From Oscillospiraceae bacterium (GTDB lineage: Bacteria > Bacillota_A > Clostridia > Oscillospirales > CAG-272), in NCBI GenBank assembly GCA_015064195.1, contig SVSO01000028.1, positions 1-19,740 of the forward strand: 19,740 nucleotides of DNA, given 5' to 3'. Of this stretch, positions 6,502 through 14,485 are shown in pieces. The notes beneath the pieces are model-generated. The model made no database searches and was not told the DNA's origin. It worked only from the letters and a program-made list of their open reading frames with translations. The position numbers were made by a program, and so were the translations under genes. Numbering within the stretch: position 1 is the first letter of the stretch; each line of letters starts with the position of its first letter.

Positions 6502-7746
6502 TCAATTCAGGGGAATGGTCAGTCCGCCGTTGTCGATTCCGCCGGCTGTCTCCACATCCGGCTTCACCTGCACCAGCGCATCATCCGGCGATGCATTGTA
6601 GATCTTGGAGAAAGGTGCATAGCTTTCATCGGTGAATGCCCGTGTCCGGTCAAACAGCTCGTCGGTGATATCCGTGTTGTAGACGTTGAAATATTCGTTG
6701 ATCATGCTCAGTGCAGATGCGCGGTTCATGATGTAATACCATGCGCCGCTCCGGGTCTGCTGCGCCGTGCCGTACAGCGTCATCATGGAGACCTTCTCCA
6801 TATCCACGCCCAGCAGCTCCTTGGCATAGATGATGATGTCCGCCAGCGGCACATCGGTGGTCACGTATTTGAAGACCTTCTCCGCCAGTGCCGGAACCTT
6901 GCTGATGGTGAGATTGTTCTTCATCTGCTTGAACAGGGCAGTCATGAAGATCTTCTGTGCATCGATTCGTCCAATATCCGCCTGCACATAACCGCTGCGG
7001 AAGCGGACGAACATCTCCGATTTTTTGCCGTCCAGCAGCTGCCAGCCCGGTTCGAGATGGATGTAAAGGCCCTGCTCCGGGTCTTCATAATCCATGGCGT
7101 AGGGAACATTCATATACACGCCGCCGATCACATCGATGATAGCCTTGAAGCCGGCCAGATCCACATGAGCATAGCCGTCCAGCTGAATGCACAGTGTCTG
7201 CTCCAGCATCTTCATAACTTCCGTCATACTGTTCTGCAGAAGATCGGCGGAGGACATTTTGGGATTTTCCGAACGGATGCCGCTGCGGATGGAAGCCAGT
7301 GCCGCATTGAGTCTGCCGTGGAAGGTGTCGGTCTTCACATAAGTGTCACGGGGGATCTGCAGGATGCTGAGCCGGCCTTCCCGCATATCGAAGTTGACGA
7401 TCATCATGACGTCGGTATTCCACGAATCCTTATCCCGTCCCATGACAAGGAAGTTGACCACCTCTGTATCGCGCACAAAGGTGGGAGCCGATTCGGACGG
7501 TTTTCCCGTATCCGCAGGCGGAGCATCGCCCTCTCCGGTGTCATCTCCCGTCGGGCTGAAGGTGGCATCCGGCACAACAGTGTCCACATTGAAGGGCACA
7601 TCGGTGTCCACGGATGGGCGATAGACCTTGAGGAAGGTCGCACCGCAGGCGATGGCCGCGAAGATGGCCACCGTGATCACGATGAGCACGATCTTCCATG
7701 CTGGAAATCCGCCTTTATTCGGATGTCGTTTCATATCTTTTTTCAT
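6502..7746 (-). CDS. LytR-CpsA-Psr (LCP) family wall glycopolymer transferase
   Basis: LCP enzymes move lipid-linked glycopolymers such as teichoic acids or capsule onto peptidoglycan at the outer membrane face. This 414-aa protein has a short basic cytoplasmic tail, one membrane segment (about 18-38), a low-complexity extracellular linker rich in D, P, T and G (about 45-90), then the LCP domain. Hallmarks are VMGRDKDSWNTD (101-112), the IPRDT motif (131-135), and the arginine/aspartate signature RFRSGYVQADIGR (248-260). A GAGG site is 7 bases before the ATG. The ATG overlaps the yqeK stop as ATGA, so translation is probably coupled. Which polymer it handles is not evident. The family call is firm. 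Confidence 0.95.
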   Translation of the reverse strand: MKKDMKRHPNKGGFPAWKIVLIVITVAIFAAIACGATFLKVYRPSVDTDVPFNVDTVVPDATFSPTGDDTGEGDAPPADTGKPSESAPTFVRDTEVVNFLVMGRDKDSWNTDVMMIVNFDMREGRLSILQIPRDTYVKTDTFHGRLNAALASIRSGIRSENPKMSSADLLQNSMTEVMKMLEQTLCIQLDGYAHVDLAGFKAIIDVIGGVYMNVPYAMDYEDPEQGLYIHLEPGWQLLDGKKSEMFVRFRSGYVQADIGRIDAQKIFMTALFKQMKNNLTISKVPALAEKVFKYVTTDVPLADIIIYAKELLGVDMEKVSMMTLYGTAQQTRSGAWYYIMNRASALSMINEYFNVYNTDITDELFDRTRAFTDESYAPFSKIYNASPDDALVQVKPDVETAGGIDNGGLTIPLN

Positions 7747-8381
7747 CTGCTTACCTCGCTTACGATCAGATGGTTGCGGGCAGCCACCGTGTCCATGTGA
7801 ACCGGTGTGCCGTCCTCAAGAAGTCCCCGGATGGTCATGTCAAAGGACAAAATCAGCGTGCTCCGGAGCAGTTCTGCCCGGGCCTCTGCCGTCTTTGCCT
7901 CTGAAAGTCCCGTGTAAAAATATTCTCTCAGCTTCACACAGTCCTCAAACGTGCGTGTATCTTCGATATAATCCGCGAGATAAAGCAGCTTTTCGCCGAT
8001 GGTCATGTCAGCCCGTCCGGTGGTGTGATACCGGATGGCCGAGAGCACCGCCTCCGATGCGGATTCCGGAAACTCCCGGCGGATGATCACCGCCGCTGTC
8101 CGGGCATGGAAGGTCTTCGGCATATGCAGTTCCTCATCTGTATATATTATACCAGATTTTTCACACAATTGCAACTGTTCTTTCTGAGATAATTCTTTTG
8201 TTATATCATGCAGCAGCGCAGAGACGCGCAGCGTGTATTCATCCTCAGGGGCATAGATCCCGGCAAGAGAGGCGATCTCACGTTCCACGCCGAGGGTATG
8301 CCGCAGTCGTTTGCCGCTCATGTGGGAGCGGATCTTTTCCCGAAGCTCCGAAAGGAGCAATTCCTGCTTATTTGTCATCAT
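7743..8381 (-). CDS. yqeK: HD-domain Ap4A hydrolase YqeK
   Basis: YqeK-type HD proteins split diadenosine tetraphosphate symmetrically into two ADP. The 212-aa protein shows metal-binding HD residues His28 (RHT), His58-Asp59 (ALLHDITK), His92, His119 (YHTTG) and Asp137 (YLADYIEDTR), the normal set. Two ATGs stand in tandem (8381-8379 and 8378-8376). The first overlaps the nadD stop as ATGA, and only a weak AAGAGA site precedes it, so initiation probably depends on coupling. nadD and yqeK are neighbours in most Firmicutes. The middle of the gene (about 8130-8220) is unusually AT-rich and contains a promoter match at 8146-8174. Confidence 0.95.
   Translation of the reverse strand: MMTNKQELLLSELREKIRSHMSGKRLRHTLGVEREIASLAGIYAPEDEYTLRVSALLHDITKELSQKEQLQLCEKSGIIYTDEELHMPKTFHARTAAVIIRREFPESASEAVLSAIRYHTTGRADMTIGEKLLYLADYIEDTRTFEDCVKLREYFYTGLSEAKTAEARAELLRSTLILSFDMTIRGLLEDGTPVHMDTVAARNHLIVSEVSR
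8146..8174 (-). promoter_or_regulatory. Candidate internal promoter within yqeK
   Basis: On the minus strand, TTGCAA (8174-8169; 4 of 6 matches) and a perfect TATAAT (8151-8146) are separated by 17 bases. TGG directly before the -10 makes an extended -10. It would supply transcripts for the LCP gene, rsfS and leuS. The AT-rich patch in an otherwise GC-richer gene supports it, but it lies inside coding sequence. Confidence 0.55.
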
Positions 8382-9007
8382 GAATGTTTCTCTTGATATA
8401 AATGATTTTCCCGGATATAATCCGCCACGCTCTGCGGGATCATCCCGTCCGTGGGCTGTCCGCTCTGCAGGCGTTCCCGCAGCTCAGTGGAGGACACCTC
8501 AAGCGGCCGCTCATCGATCACATGGATCCGCGCCGCGTATTCATCCCGGTATATACGAATTTTTTCTTGAATGGCCGCATCGTATGCATCATCCGTCTCC
8601 CGGCGCATGAGGACAATATCTGCCAGACGGAAAATATCCGCCGCCCGATACCATCGCTCCAGCGTCAGAAACATATCCGTCCCCACCAGTAAAAACAGCG
8701 TGGTAAAGGGCGCGGAAAAATGCTCCAGCGTATAGATGGTGTAGCTTTTTCCGGCGCGCTCGATCTCGTAATCGGAGATCTCAAGTCTGCCGCTCCGGAA
8801 GGCTTCGCTGTCATGGAACGCCAGCCGCGTCATCGTCAGTCGGTCGGACGCACTTGCACCAGCCGCCGCCGTTTTGTGGGGCGGAACGGCTGTTGGGATC
8901 ACAAGCAGCCGATCCAGCGCCATTGTTTCAAGAAATGCATGGGCGGCTTTCACGTGTCCCAGATGGATGGGTGAAAATGTTCCGCCGTAGATACCGAGCC
9001 GTGTCAT
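8378..9007 (-). CDS. nadD: Nicotinate-nucleotide adenylyltransferase
   Basis: NadD joins nicotinate mononucleotide with ATP to form deamido-NAD, a step of NAD synthesis. The 209-aa protein starts with the nucleotidyltransferase motif GGTFSPIHLGH (8-18), containing the HxGH signature. It carries VSSTELRERL near residue 170, the ISSTxxR motif, and ends in the normal IPQSVADYI stretch. Its ATG overlaps the yhbY stop as ATGA and its own stop overlaps the yqeK ATG the same way. No purine-rich site stands before its start, so it appears translationally coupled to yhbY. Confidence 0.97.
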   Translation of the reverse strand: MTRLGIYGGTFSPIHLGHVKAAHAFLETMALDRLLVIPTAVPPHKTAAAGASASDRLTMTRLAFHDSEAFRSGRLEISDYEIERAGKSYTIYTLEHFSAPFTTLFLLVGTDMFLTLERWYRAADIFRLADIVLMRRETDDAYDAAIQEKIRIYRDEYAARIHVIDERPLEVSSTELRERLQSGQPTDGMIPQSVADYIRENHLYQEKHS

Positions 9008-9303
9008 TTTGCAAGCGTCAGATCGATCTTTTTGTGATCCACCGATTCGCGGTAAAGCACGAAGCGTGTGCCGATCACCTGTACCACGTCCGCGCCGATC
9101 TCTTCAGCGATCAGCTCCGCCGCTTCCTTGGCATTGTAGTCGCAGTTATCCAGCACTCTGAGCTTGATCAGCTCCCGTGCTTCTAAGGCATTGCCGATCT
9201 GCTCGAGCATATTGTCGGTGATGCCGCCTTTTCCCACCTGAAAGATGGTGTCCTGCATCGCCGCCATTGAGCGCAGATATGCGCGCTGTTTACTTGTCAG
9301 CAT
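9004..9303 (-). CDS. yhbY: YhbY-type CRM-domain RNA-binding protein
   Basis: Proteins of this family bind 50S precursor particles and probably help ribosome assembly. The 99-aa protein consists of a single CRM domain with the expected GKGG loop (24-27) in FQVGKGGITDNM and the ending VIGTRFVLYRES. GGAG stands 7 bases before the ATG at 9303. The start lies inside the end of rdgB (14 bases overlap) and the stop overlaps nadD. The position beside nadD and yqeK is the usual one in Firmicutes. Confidence 0.95.
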   Translation of the reverse strand: MLTSKQRAYLRSMAAMQDTIFQVGKGGITDNMLEQIGNALEARELIKLRVLDNCDYNAKEAAELIAEEIGADVVQVIGTRFVLYRESVDHKKIDLTLAK

Positions 9304-9910
9304 TGTTTTTCTCCATAATGTAGTTTTTCATTTTTTCCGCAAAAGCACGCATCGCCTTGCCGCGATGACTTACGGAATTTTTTTCATCCGCGCTGAGTGC
9401 CGCGAAGGTTTTGCCGAAGGGGGCATAGTAGAACAGCGGATCGTATCCGAAGCCGCCGTCACCGTCCGGCTCATGCAGAATCGTGCCCTCCACACTGCCG
9501 TCAAACTGCCACGCCGTGCCGTCGGGGAATGCGCAGGTCACAACGGTGCAGAACCGTGCGGTGCGCCGCTCATCCGGCACATTGGCAAGCTCGGCAAGGA
9601 GCTTTTTGTTGTTCTTCTCATCCGTGGCATCCTCGCCGGAATACCGCGCGGAATACACACCCGGCGCACCGTTCAGCGCATCCACCACAAGGCCCGAATC
9701 ATCCGCGATGCCAATGTAGCCGAGGGATGCGGGAACGCTTGCCTTGATGCGGGAATTTTCCGCAAAGGTGGTGCCGTCCTCCACGATCTCGTCGGTGTAT
9801 CCGATGTCATCCAGGCTGAGAACCTGTATATAAGACGAAATTTCTGCGAGTAAAGTTTCAAGCTCGCGGATTTTTTTGCGATTTCTTGATGCAAGAACCA
9901 GTTTTAACAT
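9290..9910 (-). CDS. rdgB: XTP/dITP diphosphatase (non-canonical purine NTP pyrophosphatase)
   Basis: This Ham1/RdgB enzyme hydrolyses XTP and dITP to monophosphates and keeps deaminated purines out of DNA and RNA. Motifs are LASRNRKK at the start, ADDSGLVVDALNGAPGVYSA with the catalytic DDSG, GFGYDPLF, and SHRGKA near the end. The start at 9910 gives 206 aa, the usual family length. Upstream codons in the same frame run into ftsY and look unlike the family. TAGGG, which includes the ftsY stop codon, serves as ribosome binding site 8 bases before the ATG. The gene follows ftsY by 10 bases and overlaps yhbY by 14. Confidence 0.97.
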   Translation of the reverse strand: MLKLVLASRNRKKIRELETLLAEISSYIQVLSLDDIGYTDEIVEDGTTFAENSRIKASVPASLGYIGIADDSGLVVDALNGAPGVYSARYSGEDATDEKNNKKLLAELANVPDERRTARFCTVVTCAFPDGTAWQFDGSVEGTILHEPDGDGGFGYDPLFYYAPFGKTFAALSADEKNSVSHRGKAMRAFAEKMKNYIMEKNNADK

Positions 9911-9920
9911 AGCTTTTACC

Positions 9921-10835
9921 CTATTCCTTCGATTCAAACAGTGCTTCCACGAATTCCTTCGCATCGAATTCCTGCATATCGTCCATCTTTTCGCCCACAC
10001 CGATGAACTTCACCGGAATATCCAGCTCCTTCTTGATGGAGAATACGATGCCGCCCTTGGCCGTGCCGTCAAGCTTTGTGAGGATGAGACCGGTGATCTC
10101 GGCCGCGTGCTTGAATTCCTTGGCCTGACTGACAGCGTTCTGACCGGTGGTGGCATCCAGCACCAGCATGGTTTCCCGGGATGCGCCGGGAAGCTCCCGC
10201 TCGATGACGCGGTTGATCTTGGCCAGCTCATCCATGAGATTTTTCTTGTTGTGAAGCCGTCCCGCAGTGTCCACGATCAGCACATCCGCCGCCCGCTTTT
10301 TCGCCGCATTGACCGCATCGAATACCACTGCCGCCGGATCGGAGCCTTCGCTGTGCTTGATCAGCTCCACGCCGACTCTGTCCGCCCAGACCTGCAGCTG
10401 GTCGATGGCCGCCGCACGGAAGGTATCCGCCGCCGCCAGAACCACGTGCTTGCCCTGAGATTTCAGACGATTGGCGATCTTTGCAATGGAGGTGGTTTTG
10501 CCGACACCGTTGACACCGATGACAAGGATCACGCTGGGAGTTGTATCCAACTTCAGCGGCTCGCCCTCGCCGATCATGCCTACAAGAATTTCCTGCAGCG
10601 CAATGCGGCACTGCTCAGGCTCACTGATGCGCTCATCCCTGATGCGCTCGCGAAGCTGTTCGATGATCTCCTCGGAGGAAATCACGCCAACATCCGCCAT
10701 GATGAGCAGTTCCTCCAGCTCCTCCAGCATATCCTCGTCCACCTTGACGAAGCTCTTGAACAGGTTGTCCACCTGCTTGAACAGCGCATTTTTGGTCTTA
10801 GCAAGACCTTCCTTCAACCGATCAAAAAATCCCAT
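9921..10835 (-). CDS. ftsY: Signal recognition particle receptor FtsY
   Basis: FtsY is the membrane-associated SRP receptor GTPase that delivers nascent membrane proteins to the translocon. The 304-aa protein holds the N domain (about 1-95) and G domain with GVNGVGKTT (107-115), DTFRAAA (137-143), DTAGR (189-193), TKLD (253-256) and the closing [13 protein letters not shown] (279-291). There is no long acidic A domain, as is usual in Firmicutes. The ATG overlaps the smc stop by a single base (TAATG) and is preceded by AGGAG inside the end of smc. smc-ftsY is a classic pair. Confidence 0.98.
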   Translation of the reverse strand: MGFFDRLKEGLAKTKNALFKQVDNLFKSFVKVDEDMLEELEELLIMADVGVISSEEIIEQLRERIRDERISEPEQCRIALQEILVGMIGEGEPLKLDTTPSVILVIGVNGVGKTTSIAKIANRLKSQGKHVVLAAADTFRAAAIDQLQVWADRVGVELIKHSEGSDPAAVVFDAVNAAKKRAADVLIVDTAGRLHNKKNLMDELAKINRVIERELPGASRETMLVLDATTGQNAVSQAKEFKHAAEITGLILTKLDGTAKGGIVFSIKKELDIPVKFIGVGEKMDDMQEFDAKEFVEALFESKE

Positions 10836-13800
10836 TAGTTCTCTCCTAAATTTTCTTCAGCCTGATTGATATCCAGCGCCAGCACCTTGGAGATGCCGCG
10901 CTCCTGCATGGTCACGCCGTAGATGCGGTCGGCAATTTCCATGGTGCCGCGCCGGTGCGTGATGATGATAAACTGCGTTTTGTCGGAATAACGTCCGATG
11001 TAATCGGCAAAGCGGAACACATTCGCCTCATCCAGCGCCGCCTCGATCTCGTCAAAGATGCAGAAAGGCGTGGGGTTGACGCGCAGGATCGCAAAGATGA
11101 GCGCAATGGCCACAAACGCCTGCTCACCGCCGGACAGAAGTGTCAGGCTCTTGATGATCTTGCCGGGCGGTGCCACGCGGATTTCGATGCCGCTCCCCAG
11201 CACATCCTCGGGGTTGGTCAGGGACAGCTCCGCCATACCGCCGCCGAACAGCTCGGCAAATACGATCTTGAAGTTGCGGTCGATCTCCTCAAATGCGGTG
11301 AGGAACGTCTCCCGCATCTCCGCCTCTAACTTTATGATGATCTCAAGCAGGTTTTCCTTCGACTGCGTGAGGTCGGAGATCTGCGTGGTCATGAAGTCGT
11401 AGCGGCTCTTGACCTCCGCATATTCGTCGATGGCGGAAAGGTTGACATGGCCGAGATTTTTTAACTTTGCCCGATATTCCGCAAGCTCCGTGCTGACTGC
11501 GCGGTGCGTTTCCACCGTGACCGCCGGATAGCCGCATTCCAGAGCCGTGCTGTAGGTCAGCTCGTAATCCTCCCAGAGTCTGCCGGTGAGCTTATCCCGC
11601 TCCTCCGTCAGCGATCTGTGGCGGCTCTCCGCCATGGTATGCTCCCGGAAGCAAAGCTCACGCTGGCTTGTTTTATCGCGGATCTGCCCTCTGAGCTTGG
11701 TGAGCCGCTGCTCAAATTCCAGATTTTTCGCAGATGTCTGACTGCGCTCCCGCTCCAGTGTCTCCAGACTGTCGCCCATTCCCGCAAGCTCGCTGCGCAT
11801 GGTTTCAAGCTTTTCGCGCGCTTCGGCATTTTCCGCCGCTAATGTCTCCGCAAGGCGCACATTTTCCTCCGCCTCCGAAATGCTTTCCGCCAGCCGTTCC
11901 TTTGTCTCGGCAAGCTCCCGCTCGGCGTTTTCCACATCCTTCGCGGCTTCGGCACGTCGTACCAGCAGTTCACTGCGCATCCGATCGAAGTCCTCGAGAG
12001 CTTCCTCAAGCTCGCCCAACCGGTCGATGCCCGCCTCACGGGATGCGGCGATCTCCTCACCGGATCTCTGCAGTACGCCGGATTCTTCCCGCAGCTTGGC
12101 AATGCCGTCTGCACGTTCGGCAGCACCGGCAGCAAGCTCAGCAAGATCCCGCTCCAACGATGCGCGCATATTCCGCTCACCGGCAAGCTGACTGCGGATA
12201 ACCTCGTACTGAGTATTCTCTGCGCCGATGAGCGAGTTCAGCATGGCGATCTGCGCCATCAGCGTGGAATTTTCCTTGGCTTTTTTCTCGATGGCGGCAT
12301 CGCATTCGCTCTGCGACTGCTTGAGTCCGGAAAGCCGCTCTGCCAGCGTATCGCAGTCCCGCTTCAGCTTTTCCGTCTCCGTGCGGCGGGTCAGCATTCC
12401 GGAGTCGCGCTTGGCCGAACCGCCGGTAAATGAGCCGCCGGCGTTGATGATCTGGCCGTCCAGCGTCACCACGCGCACCTTGTAGCCCGTAGCCTTGGCC
12501 ATGGACGCGCCGTTGTCGATGTTGTCAAAAATCAGCGTCGCGCCGAGAAGATTGCGGATGATGCCGGAGAATTTGTCGTCGAAGCCGATGACCGAATCCG
12601 CCGTGCCGAGATAGCCCGCATATTTTCTGCACTCCGCATCGGGAATAGGACTATAGCGGGGCTTCATGGAGCTGATGGGGTAGAAGGTGGCACGTCCGGC
12701 ATTCTTCGCTTTGAGATGCTGGATCGCCGCCTTTGCCGTGGATTCGTCATCCACGATGATATTCTGTATGTTCGCGCCCAGTGCCGTTTCGATGGCCAGC
12801 GTATACCGTGCGCCCACGCTGATGAGCCGTGATACCGGGCCCCAGATGCGTCCGCCGGCAGCATCGGTATCTGAGATCCGATTCGTTCCGGCAATATGTC
12901 CCGCATCGTATTCGCTCATGACAAAGCGCACACTCTGCGTATATCCCTCGAACAACTCCTCCATGCGCCGGATGGCATCCATGCGGTGCTTTTTCGCGGT
13001 GTAATCGAGATAAACATTGTTGGATTCGTCGATGATGTCCTGCTTTTTGCGGCGATCCTGATCCATTTCGGCGGAAAGCGCGGCAGCCTTCGCATTCAGC
13101 TCCTCGCCCTTGGCGCGGTAATCGGCGATAACCTTTTCCGCTTTTTCGGCACGCGCTTCCAGCATAGCAATGCTCTCGGCGTATTTTTCGATCTCATTCC
13201 TGAGGCTCTCCGCCTTATCGCTGTCGCTCTTTTCGGTGGTATCCAGCACGGACAGCCGGATCTTCAGCTCCACCAGACGCTCCTCGCCCCGCTTGATCTC
13301 GGCAAGCTCCGCATCCAGCTCCTGCTTTTTCGCATCCCGCGCTTCCTTTGCCGCCGATGCATCCGCTTCCAGCGACGCAAGCTCACCCGCCAACGCTCCG
13401 GCAGCCTTGCGAGCCTCGTCAAGCCCGGCGGATTTTTGTGCGCACAGGGCTTCAAGCTGTGCCTGCCTGTCGGAGAATTTCTCCTTGGCACGCTCTTTTT
13501 CCGCGATCTGGCTCTCACGGTGCGCGATGTCGTTTTCCGTCAGTCGGATGCGGCTGTCAAGCTCGTGGGATTCCTTCTTGGTGCGGTCGATCTGTCCCTG
13601 CAGCTGCTCGTACTGGTATTTCGACTCCTGCGATGCTTCAAACACGCGCTCGTTCTGATTCTCCAGCGTTTCCAGCGCCTCGGTGACGATATCCAGCTCG
13701 TTTTTGGCCAGCGTCAGCCGATCCTCCGCTGCCCGAAGCTCTGCGGACAGTCCATTCATATCGTAGATCCACAGCGACACATCGTCCCGCTTTTTGATCT

Positions 13801-14458
13801 CGAAATATTCCAGATATTTTTTCGCCCGCTCGCATTCCTTTTCCAGTGGGCCGACACGACCTTCCAGCTCAGACATAATGTCCGTGAGGCGGGTCAGATT
13901 GTCATCCACCGAGCGGAGCTTGCCCTCGGCTTCTTCCTTTTTGTAGCGATATTTGGAAATGCCCGCCGCTTCCTCGAAGATTGAGCGGCGTTCCTCGCTT
14001 TTCTGGGAGATGATCTCCGCGATTCTGCCCTGACCGATGATGGAATAGCCCTCGCGTCCCACGCCCGTATTCATGAAAAGCTCGTGAATGTCGCGCAGTC
14101 TCACCGGCTTGCGGTTGATGAAATATTCGCTCTCGCCCTTGCGGTAATACCGGCGGGTGACGGACACCTCATCGAAGGCGATATCCATCTGCCGGTCGCT
14201 GTTGTCGAATGTCACCGTAACCTCGGCAAAATTCATCTGCCGGCGGTCATCCGTGCCGCCGAAAATGACATCCTCCATCCGTGTTCCGCGGATCTGTCGG
14301 GAGGATACCTCGCCCAGCACCCAGCGCATGGCATCGGAAATGTTGGATTTTCCGCTGCCGTTCGGGCCGACGACCACCGTCGCGCCCCGGTCAAAGTTCA
14401 GCACGGTACGATCGGGAAAGGACTTGAATCCAAACAGCTCAAGCGATTTTAAGTACAT
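10835..14458 (-). CDS. smc: Chromosome segregation ATPase SMC
   Basis: SMC forms the bacterial condensin ring with ScpA and ScpB and organises the nucleoid. This 1207-aa protein is full length. The N-terminal head has Walker A GPNGSGKSN (31-39) and the Q-loop near Gln143. A long charged coiled coil (about 170-500) leads to the hinge (about 510-680; contains GAGNIQNIIVDDES-like ALGANIQNIIVDDES and the glycine-rich FTGGS). A second coiled coil (about 690-1020) follows. The C-terminal head has the LSGGEQ signature and Walker B IFDEIEAALDEANV. GGGAG lies about 8 bases before the ATG. The start follows the radical SAM stop by 27 bases, and a promoter match lies just upstream (14507-14535), so smc probably has its own transcription input. 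Confidence 0.99.
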   Translation of the reverse strand: MYLKSLELFGFKSFPDRTVLNFDRGATVVVGPNGSGKSNISDAMRWVLGEVSSRQIRGTRMEDVIFGGTDDRRQMNFAEVTVTFDNSDRQMDIAFDEVSVTRRYYRKGESEYFINRKPVRLRDIHELFMNTGVGREGYSIIGQGRIAEIISQKSEERRSIFEEAAGISKYRYKKEEAEGKLRSVDDNLTRLTDIMSELEGRVGPLEKECERAKKYLEYFEIKKRDDVSLWIYDMNGLSAELRAAEDRLTLAKNELDIVTEALETLENQNERVFEASQESKYQYEQLQGQIDRTKKESHELDSRIRLTENDIAHRESQIAEKERAKEKFSDRQAQLEALCAQKSAGLDEARKAAGALAGELASLEADASAAKEARDAKKQELDAELAEIKRGEERLVELKIRLSVLDTTEKSDSDKAESLRNEIEKYAESIAMLEARAEKAEKVIADYRAKGEELNAKAAALSAEMDQDRRKKQDIIDESNNVYLDYTAKKHRMDAIRRMEELFEGYTQSVRFVMSEYDAGHIAGTNRISDTDAAGGRIWGPVSRLISVGARYTLAIETALGANIQNIIVDDESTAKAAIQHLKAKNAGRATFYPISSMKPRYSPIPDAECRKYAGYLGTADSVIGFDDKFSGIIRNLLGATLIFDNIDNGASMAKATGYKVRVVTLDGQIINAGGSFTGGSAKRDSGMLTRRTETEKLKRDCDTLAERLSGLKQSQSECDAAIEKKAKENSTLMAQIAMLNSLIGAENTQYEVIRSQLAGERNMRASLERDLAELAAGAAERADGIAKLREESGVLQRSGEEIAASREAGIDRLGELEEALEDFDRMRSELLVRRAEAAKDVENAERELAETKERLAESISEAEENVRLAETLAAENAEAREKLETMRSELAGMGDSLETLERERSQTSAKNLEFEQRLTKLRGQIRDKTSQRELCFREHTMAESRHRSLTEERDKLTGRLWEDYELTYSTALECGYPAVTVETHRAVSTELAEYRAKLKNLGHVNLSAIDEYAEVKSRYDFMTTQISDLTQSKENLLEIIIKLEAEMRETFLTAFEEIDRNFKIVFAELFGGGMAELSLTNPEDVLGSGIEIRVAPPGKIIKSLTLLSGGEQAFVAIALIFAILRVNPTPFCIFDEIEAALDEANVFRFADYIGRYSDKTQFIIITHRRGTMEIADRIYGVTMQERGISKVLALDINQAEENLGEN

Positions 14459-14485
14459 TCAGTTCTCTCCCTTCGTTTAAAAAAT

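Noticed and set aside
9911..10000. 30-residue N-terminal extension of rdgB reaching into ftsY
   Set aside because: The extension lies inside ftsY coding sequence and does not resemble the family. The ATG at 9910 has a binding site and the normal N-terminus.
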